Shown here: one piece after another, positions 59,434 through 64,000 of the stretch | Layout of the letters: each line of letters opens with the position of its first letter | Numbering within the stretch: position 1 is the first letter of the stretch | Origin: Frankia sp. AgB1.9 | GTDB taxonomy: Bacteria; Actinomycetota; Actinomycetes; Frankiales; Frankiaceae | Direction of reading: 5' to 3' | Assembly: GCF_016786355.1 (NCBI RefSeq) | Contig: NZ_JADWYX010000009.1 | Coordinates: forward strand, 57,950-121,949 | DNA: 64,000 bases | Made by a program: the position numbers and the translations under genes | The notes under the pieces: generated by a model | Databases searched by the model: none | Told to the model about the DNA's origin: nothing | The model's input: the letters and a program-made list of their open reading frames with translations, nothing else

Positions 59434-60647
59434 CAGGACCGACTCCTTTCCCTTGTCGGCTCGGTGGTGTAGACGACCGCGCCGCCGAAGTGGGGCGAGG
59501 ACTGGCAGGCGACGCCGACCGTCGCCCGCTCCCGTTGACGCTCCCCCGCGCGGCCGGACAGCTGCAGGTAGCACTCGAGCATCTGCGGGAGGCCGTGCAT
59601 CCGGCCGTTCCCCAGCGCTCCGCCGCCGGAGAGCACGGGCAGGCCGTCCGGCCGGTCGCTGTCGATCCGGCCGTCCTGGACGAAGCGGTGCGCCTCGCCG
59701 ACCGGGCACAGCCCCAGCGCCTCGAGCCAGAAGTAGACGAACGGCGAGAAGCCGTCGTAGAGCTGGGGCAGGTCGACCTCGTCCGGTCCGACCCCGGCCG
59801 ACGCCCACAGCCGGTCGGCCAGACCGGCGCCGGCCGCCATGATGTCGTCGAGCGGCCAGTGCAGCGGCAGCCGAGGGCGCGGCGGCGCGGCGAACGCCAG
59901 CCCGGCGACGTGGACGGGTCGGTGCGGCAGGTCGCGGGCCCGCTCGGCGGACGTCAGGACGAACGCGGCCACGCCGTCGACCGGCAGGTCGCAGTCGTAG
60001 CGGCAGACCGGGTCGTTGATCATCGGCGCGGACAGGTACTCGTCCCTGCTGAGCGGCTTCCCGTGCCAGTAGGACCACGGGATGCGGGCGCCGTTCTTGC
60101 GGGCCTCCGCGACGACGGTCGCCATCGCATCCCGGCTGGCGCCGTACCGCTGGAGGTACTCGTTGTATGGCAGCGCGATCATCGCGAGCGGCCCGAAGAA
60201 GCCCTGCGGAGCGGTCCACTGCTGGCTGCCCGCGGCGGTCCGCATCGGGTTGCCGTGGTAGCGGCCCGGCGGGTTGTGCAGCGCCCGGTGCAGCAGAACG
60301 TAGTCGGCGGCGCCGCTGGCGATGGCCCCCACCGCCAGGGCCAGGGCGCCGGGCAGCTGCCCGATGCCCTGGAACCCGGCCGCGTACCGGGGCGTGACGC
60401 CCAGGTGGTCGGCGAGCCACTGCGCCGTAACCGTGCTGACCCCGTCCTCGACGGCGTGTGCCCCGGCGGTCGGGAACAGCGCGGCGGTGGCGAACCCGTC
60501 GATGTCGTCGGGCTTGAGGCCCGCGTCGGTGATCGCCGCGCGGGCCGTGTCGACGGCGACGGCTCCCAGCGGGCGGGGCGCGTGGCGCCACACCTGGCTG
60601 TGCGCGTAGCCGACGATCGCGACGCCGCCGCCGGACGGGCGGCTCAT
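59433..60647 (-). CDS. Thiolase-family/lipid-transfer-like protein lacking the nucleophilic Cys (possible aldolase)
   Basis: 404-residue thiolase-fold protein of the SCP2-thiolase group. The site that normally holds the acyl-accepting Cys reads GFQGIGQLPGALAL (about 91-104) with no Cys, so it cannot be a normal thiolase. The later LPQLYDGFSPFVYFWLEALG with its Tyr-Asp, and GGALGNGRMHGLPQMLE, resemble Ltp2-type enzymes, which use Tyr in retro-aldol cleavage of steroid side-chain CoA esters and need a DUF35 partner. The DUF35 gene directly upstream overlaps its start by ATGA. I infer an aldolase-like complex; the substrate is open. Confidence 0.88.
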   Translation of the reverse strand: MSRPSGGGVAIVGYAHSQVWRHAPRPLGAVAVDTARAAITDAGLKPDDIDGFATAALFPTAGAHAVEDGVSTVTAQWLADHLGVTPRYAAGFQGIGQLPGALALAVGAIASGAADYVLLHRALHNPPGRYHGNPMRTAAGSQQWTAPQGFFGPLAMIALPYNEYLQRYGASRDAMATVVAEARKNGARIPWSYWHGKPLSRDEYLSAPMINDPVCRYDCDLPVDGVAAFVLTSAERARDLPHRPVHVAGLAFAAPPRPRLPLHWPLDDIMAAGAGLADRLWASAGVGPDEVDLPQLYDGFSPFVYFWLEALGLCPVGEAHRFVQDGRIDSDRPDGLPVLSGGGALGNGRMHGLPQMLECYLQLSGRAGERQRERATVGVACQSSPHFGGAVVYTTEPTRERSRS

Positions 60648-61087
60648 GAGGCCTCCAACAGCCGGAAGGCCGGTATCGCGACGCCGGGAGCGACGTCCTC
60701 GAACGCCGCCGCGACTCCGGCGCCGAGCCGGAGCTTCGCCGCGGGCCCGTCGAGAAGGCGGCCGATCAGGCGCAGCTCGGGCTGTTCGGCGAGCTCGACG
60801 TCGACGAGGACGAACGGCACGTCGGCGGCGAACCCGGGCAGGAACGACTGGCGGACCACCGTCCAGGAACGCACGACGCCGGTGCCGCTGACCGCCTCGA
60901 ACGCGAAGCCGGGGTCGGAGCTCCCGCAGGCCGGGCAGACCTGGTCGGGCGGGTGCACGAACGTCCGGCAGCGGGCGCAGCGGGCGACGGTCAGCACGTG
61001 CCGGCTCGCCGCGTCCCAGTAGGCGGACGACCGCTCGTCCGGGACCGGGAGCGGCCGGCCCGGGAGCGCTTCGGCCGGGCTCGTCAC
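60644..61087 (-). CDS. OB-fold/zinc-ribbon (DUF35) protein
   Basis: 147-residue protein with an N-terminal rubredoxin-like zinc ribbon (CARCRTFVHP and CPACGSS, two CxxC pairs) and a C-terminal OB-fold (GTGVVRSWTVVRQSFLPGF, VPFVLVDVELAE). It belongs to the DUF35 family, small partners of thiolase-like enzymes and aldolases such as ChsH2. The GTG start at 61087 overlaps the CoA-transferase stop as GTGA, and its own stop overlaps the thiolase-like start as ATGA. The tight coupling supports a stable complex with the thiolase-like protein. Confidence 0.92.
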   Translation of the reverse strand: MTSPAEALPGRPLPVPDERSSAYWDAASRHVLTVARCARCRTFVHPPDQVCPACGSSDPGFAFEAVSGTGVVRSWTVVRQSFLPGFAADVPFVLVDVELAEQPELRLIGRLLDGPAAKLRLGAGVAAAFEDVAPGVAIPAFRLLEAS

Positions 61088-62295
61088 GGGATCGCTCCGG
61101 CATCCTTGAGCTCGGCGATCTGCTCCCAGGTGTAGCCCAGGTCCAGCAGGACCGTCTCGGTGTCCTCGCCGTGTTCCGGGGCGCGCCGCAGGTCCGCGGG
61201 CCGGCCGTTGAACTGCACGGGCACGTTCGGCAGCGAGTAGCTCGGCCCGCCGTCCACCTCGACCTGGCCGAGGTAGTCGTTGGCGAGCACCTGCGGGTCG
61301 GTGAGCAGCTCCTCGACGGCCTGCATGGGGGCCCACGGCGCGTCGATCCGGCCGAGCAGCTCCTTCCACTCGGCGAAGGTCCGGGTGGCGAACTCGGCCT
61401 CGAGGGCGTCGACGCAGGCATCCCGGTTCTCGGCGCGGGCGCGCAGGTCGGCGAAGCGCGGGTCGGCGGCGAGGTCGTCGCGGCCGACGAGGCGGCAGAA
61501 GCCGGCCCAGTAGCGGTCGGACTCCAGGAAGACGAGCTGGATGTGCCGCCCGTCGCTGGTCCGGTAGGCCCCGACCAGCGGGTTGACGTAGGCCTGCCGC
61601 CCGGTCGTGGCCCGCGGCCTCCCACCGGCCAGCGCCGACAGGACGTCCGAGGACAGCGTCCACATCGCGGTGGCGAGCAGCGAGACGTCGACGACGGAGC
61701 CCTCGCCGGTTCGCTCCCGTGCCAGCAGCGCGGTGGCGATCCCGAACGCCAGGGCCATCGCGCCGTTGCGGTCGCCGATCGCGCCGCGCTGGCCGATCGG
61801 GGCGTCCCGGTCCGGCGGGGTCAGGACGTGCGCCATCCCGCCCTGCGCCCAGAAGGCCGACGAGTCGTAGCCGGGCCGGTCGGCTCCGGGCCCGCGGGCG
61901 CCGAAGCCGTGTCCGCGGGCGTAGACGAGCTGGGGGTAACGCGCGGTGAGCTCGTCCGGGCCGAGGCCGAGGCGCTCCAGGGCGCCGGGCCGGAAGCTGG
62001 TGAGGAAGACGTCGGCCGTGTCCAGCAGCCGGTCGAGGGCCGCGCGGCCGGCCTCGGTGCGCAGGTCCAGCGCGACCGAGCGCTTGCCCCGGTTGGCCAG
62101 GGCGACGGAGAGGTTCACCCCGCCACCGTCGGTGCCGATGCCCTGGGTGGCGAGCGCGCGGTACGGGTCGCCCTCGGGCCGCTCGACCCGGATCACGTCG
62201 GCTCCCCAGTCCGCCAGCAGCGCACCGGCGACGGGCACGAACACCCACTGGGCGAGCTCGACGACGCGTAAGCCGTCGAATGCACCCTTCGCCAC
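61084..62295 (-). CDS. Class III CoA transferase (CaiB/BaiF family)
   Basis: 403-residue family III CoA transferase. VVELAQWVFVPVAGALLADWGADVIRVE at the N-terminus, NRGKRSVALDL near 70 and RGAIGDRNGAMALAFGIATAL near 175 with the likely catalytic Asp are diagnostic. It starts with GTG at 62295 behind GAGGAGGTG, the strongest ribosome site in the array, and is the first of twelve leftward genes. Its likely job is to charge the pathway acid with CoA before the thiolase-like step. The other CaiB protein is at 8352. Confidence 0.93.
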   Translation of the reverse strand: MAKGAFDGLRVVELAQWVFVPVAGALLADWGADVIRVERPEGDPYRALATQGIGTDGGGVNLSVALANRGKRSVALDLRTEAGRAALDRLLDTADVFLTSFRPGALERLGLGPDELTARYPQLVYARGHGFGARGPGADRPGYDSSAFWAQGGMAHVLTPPDRDAPIGQRGAIGDRNGAMALAFGIATALLARERTGEGSVVDVSLLATAMWTLSSDVLSALAGGRPRATTGRQAYVNPLVGAYRTSDGRHIQLVFLESDRYWAGFCRLVGRDDLAADPRFADLRARAENRDACVDALEAEFATRTFAEWKELLGRIDAPWAPMQAVEELLTDPQVLANDYLGQVEVDGGPSYSLPNVPVQFNGRPADLRRAPEHGEDTETVLLDLGYTWEQIAELKDAGAIP

Positions 62296-62647
62296 GCGAG
62301 CACCTCCTCTTCTTGATCATTTCGGCCTCGGCCGAGCGGCCGGCACCGGAGACCCGGGCGTCGTGTCAGCCGGTGGAGGCGGACCGCGGTCGGCGTCGCG
62401 ACACGACGGGCCGACTGTAGGACGTCAGCATCTGCTTTGGGAAGACCCAATCTCGTTTTAGGTAGAACGTTGACTTCTCGCCAAGGTGTTGCGATCCTCC
62501 TCACAGCCAGCCAGGCAGCCTGCGTCCCAGGTCCCGGCACCGCCAGCCCGCCAGCCCGGGCGGCGGGAGCAGACGACTCACGCGTGATCACCGCGATTTT
62601 CAATCTTGATTCGTGACGAACGAACCAGTGAAGCGAGGTACTCGCCC
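62296..62647. other. 352-bp divergent region between P450 array and binding lipoprotein
   Basis: Must hold the promoters for the 12-gene array and the lipoprotein. CTCGGCCGAG (62323-62332) is a perfect 10-bp palindrome. TTGACT at 62470-62475 is a possible plus-strand -35 box with a weak -10. The operator family that marks the rest of the window is absent. I see no gene. Confidence 0.45.
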
Positions 62648-63949
62648 ATGTGGCATGACGGTTCCTGTCCTGGCTCAGGACTGCGCAGGCGCGCGGCGGC
62701 GCGCCAGGGCGCGGTCCGCTTAGGCGCCCTGGCCGGCGGGCTGGCCGCGGGCCTGCTGCTGGTGTCCGCCTGCGGCAGCGGCGGTTCCACCGGCTCGCCG
62801 GCGGGCGGCGCCACCAGCGCGGCGCCGGCGGCGAACGTGCTGGGCCCGGTGGCGAAGGCCGCCGGCGCCCCGGTGAAGATCGGGATCATCTCGGACGGGA
62901 AGTCGCCGATCATCGACCAGTCCGTCGAGTTCGACGTCGCCAAGGCCACCGTGGGCTACCTCAACGAGCACCGCTCCGGCATCGCCGGCCGGCCGATCCA
63001 GCTGGTGACCTGCGAGGCGCTCTCCGATCCCGCCAAGACAGCCGACTGCGCCAACCAGATGATCGAGCAGAACGCCGTCGCCGTGGTCGTCGGCGGCGTC
63101 GCCGCGCAGGAGAGCGCCTGGACCCCGCTGCACGACGCGGGCGTGCCGGTGGTCCTCTACTCGGCCAGCACCCCCGCGCTGCTCGGCGACGCCAAGAGCA
63201 CGTACGTGCTCGCCGACCCGAACTTCGGGGTCATCGGGCTCCCGCTGGAGCTCGCCAAGAAGGCGGGCGCCAAGAAGGTGACCGCGGTGGTGATCGACGT
63301 GCCGGCCGCGAAGGGCGTCCTGGAGGCCAGCGCGCCCGCGACCTTCAAGAAGGCGGGCATCGACTTCAAGATGGTCGCCATCGCCCCGGGCACGGCCGAC
63401 ATGACGCCCCAGATGCAGCCGATCGCGGCCGGTGGCGGCGAGGTCTTCATCCTGGGCAACGACTCGTTCTGCATCAGCGCGCTCAACGGCCTGAAGGCGG
63501 TCGGGTTCACCGGCCCGATCTCCGCCATCGTGCAGTGCATCACCGACGCGACGCGCACCGCCGTCTCCGGCAGCGTGCTCAAGGGCATCAACGTCGCCGC
63601 CACGGCCCCGCTCGGCACGGACAACCCGTCGACCACCCTGTTCAACACCGTCTCCGCGACGTACGGCAAGGGCATCGACACCAGCAAGATCGCCGGGCTC
63701 AACACCTTCATGGCGGTCGCCGGGCTGCAGGCCGGCCTCGCGGGCCTCACCGGCGACGTCACGCCCGCGACGGTCAACGCCGCGATCAAGGCGATGAAGA
63801 AGACGGAGCTGCCCGGCTCGGGTGGCCAGCAGTTCCAGTGCGGCGGCACGGCGGTCCCGGCCTCGCCGGCATCCTGCGTCAGCGGCGGCCTGATCACCAC
63901 CCTCGACGGCAAGGGCCAGCCGACGGCGTACGCGGTCGCCGGCGCCTAG
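62648..63949 (+). CDS. Solute-binding lipoprotein, LivJ-like (distinct copy)
   Basis: 433-residue binding lipoprotein. Arg-rich start, long hydrophobic helix and lipobox LVSAC with Cys42. A Gly/Ser/Ala-rich linker leads to the type I binding fold starting VKIGIISDGKSPIIDQSVEF, followed by GRPIQLVTCEAL and DCANQMIEQNAVAVVVGG. Cys pairs in the mature domain (TCEA, DCANQ, FCISA, QCITD, QCGG, SCVSG) may form disulfides. GAGG at 62634-62637 supports ATG 62648; a TTG at 62606 in frame is less likely. It diverges from the P450 array and may bring in its substrate. Confidence 0.9.
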   Translation: MWHDGSCPGSGLRRRAAARQGAVRLGALAGGLAAGLLLVSACGSGGSTGSPAGGATSAAPAANVLGPVAKAAGAPVKIGIISDGKSPIIDQSVEFDVAKATVGYLNEHRSGIAGRPIQLVTCEALSDPAKTADCANQMIEQNAVAVVVGGVAAQESAWTPLHDAGVPVVLYSASTPALLGDAKSTYVLADPNFGVIGLPLELAKKAGAKKVTAVVIDVPAAKGVLEASAPATFKKAGIDFKMVAIAPGTADMTPQMQPIAAGGGEVFILGNDSFCISALNGLKAVGFTGPISAIVQCITDATRTAVSGSVLKGINVAATAPLGTDNPSTTLFNTVSATYGKGIDTSKIAGLNTFMAVAGLQAGLAGLTGDVTPATVNAAIKAMKKTELPGSGGQQFQCGGTAVPASPASCVSGGLITTLDGKGQPTAYAVAGA

Positions 63950-63951
63950 CT

Positions 63952-63972
63952 GGCCAAGGACCGACCTTGGCC
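63952..63972 (+). terminator. Hairpin terminator after binding lipoprotein
   Basis: Perfect 8-bp stem GGCCAAGG / CCTTGGCC with a 5-nt loop, starting 3 bp after the stop at 63949. Confidence 0.72.
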
Positions 63973-64000
63973 CGGCCATCGGTTCGGCGCCCGCCGAACC

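Noticed and set aside
59434..60591. Extension of the ALDH frame upstream of 59433
   Set aside because: The in-frame extension has no thiolase or ALDH motif and overlaps the thiolase-like gene; AAAGGAG and ATG 59433 mark the true start.
1..64000. tRNA, rRNA, riboswitch, integrase or attachment site
   Set aside because: I looked for cloverleaf ends, conserved rRNA strings, and recombinase motifs and saw none; I cannot run a covariance-model search.

Overview
The window is chromosomal DNA from a high-GC actinobacterium. Two coenzyme signatures narrow it down: several putative F420 enzymes (two luciferase-like LLM oxidoreductases and a Ddn-type deazaflavin protein) and a short-chain dehydrogenase with the look of the mycofactocin-coupled group. 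I infer a soil lineage near Frankia/Pseudofrankia or mycolic-acid relatives. That is a judgement from gene style, not a computed placement. I see no rRNA, tRNA, CRISPR array, transposase, integrase or phage gene. The content is catabolic throughout: ester/amide hydrolases, CoA ligases and transferases, acyl-CoA, aldehyde and alcohol dehydrogenases, many TetR regulators and five solute-binding lipoproteins.

Layout. 1-2.7 kb: tail of a TetR gene and a molybdopterin oxidoreductase. 2.8-6.1 kb: aldehyde dehydrogenase, HSL-type hydrolase, TetR. 6.3-9.6 kb: LLM oxidoreductase, Rossmann dehydrogenase, class III CoA transferase. 9.6-13.5 kb: a kinase-like phosphotransferase, acyl-CoA dehydrogenase, carboxymuconolactone-decarboxylase-like protein and SDR. 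13.8-17.8 kb: SnoaL-like protein, SDR, LLM, zinc alcohol dehydrogenase. 17.9-24.4 kb: a hydrolase block (CocE/NonD, HSL, tannase-like, CocE/NonD) ending in the decayed tail of an acyl-CoA synthetase. 24.7-30.5 kb: TetR, binding lipoprotein, Rossmann dehydrogenase, TetR, SDR, VOC protein. 30.8-35.8 kb: frameshifted hydrolase, TetR, binding lipoprotein, alpha/beta hydrolase. 35.9-43.6 kb: unknown lipoprotein, a coupled HSL-CocE pair, and a coupled ligase-hydratase-SDR operon divergent from its own TetR. 44.4-50.1 kb: second binding lipoprotein, TetR, HSL hydrolase, old yellow enzyme, methyltransferase. 50.1-62.3 kb: a 12-gene leftward array (CoA transferase, DUF35 protein, thiolase-like protein, aldehyde dehydrogenase, amidohydrolase, ferredoxin, P450, Ddn-like protein, TetR, CoA ligase, cupin, binding lipoprotein), divergent from a fifth binding lipoprotein.

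Two features tie the window together. First, a 20-bp near-palindrome (TGCTGAAC-N4-GTTTAGCA and variants) occurs 17 times between 4.4 and 47 kb, always between genes. In twelve modules one half-site doubles as the -10 box of a promoter with a TTGAC-like -35 box 16-18 bp upstream. This looks like a large regulon of TetR-repressed promoters covering hydrolases, dehydrogenases, uptake lipoproteins and regulators. It is absent from the P450 array. Second, five copies of a 74-75 bp palindrome lie just past gene 3' ends, three of them in convergent gaps.

Working picture (inference): the lipoproteins capture substrates, the hydrolases open esters or amides, the dehydrogenases oxidise the products, ligases and CoA transferases activate the acids, and the acyl-CoA enzymes and the thiolase-like/DUF35 pair shorten them. 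The substrate cannot be read from the sequence.
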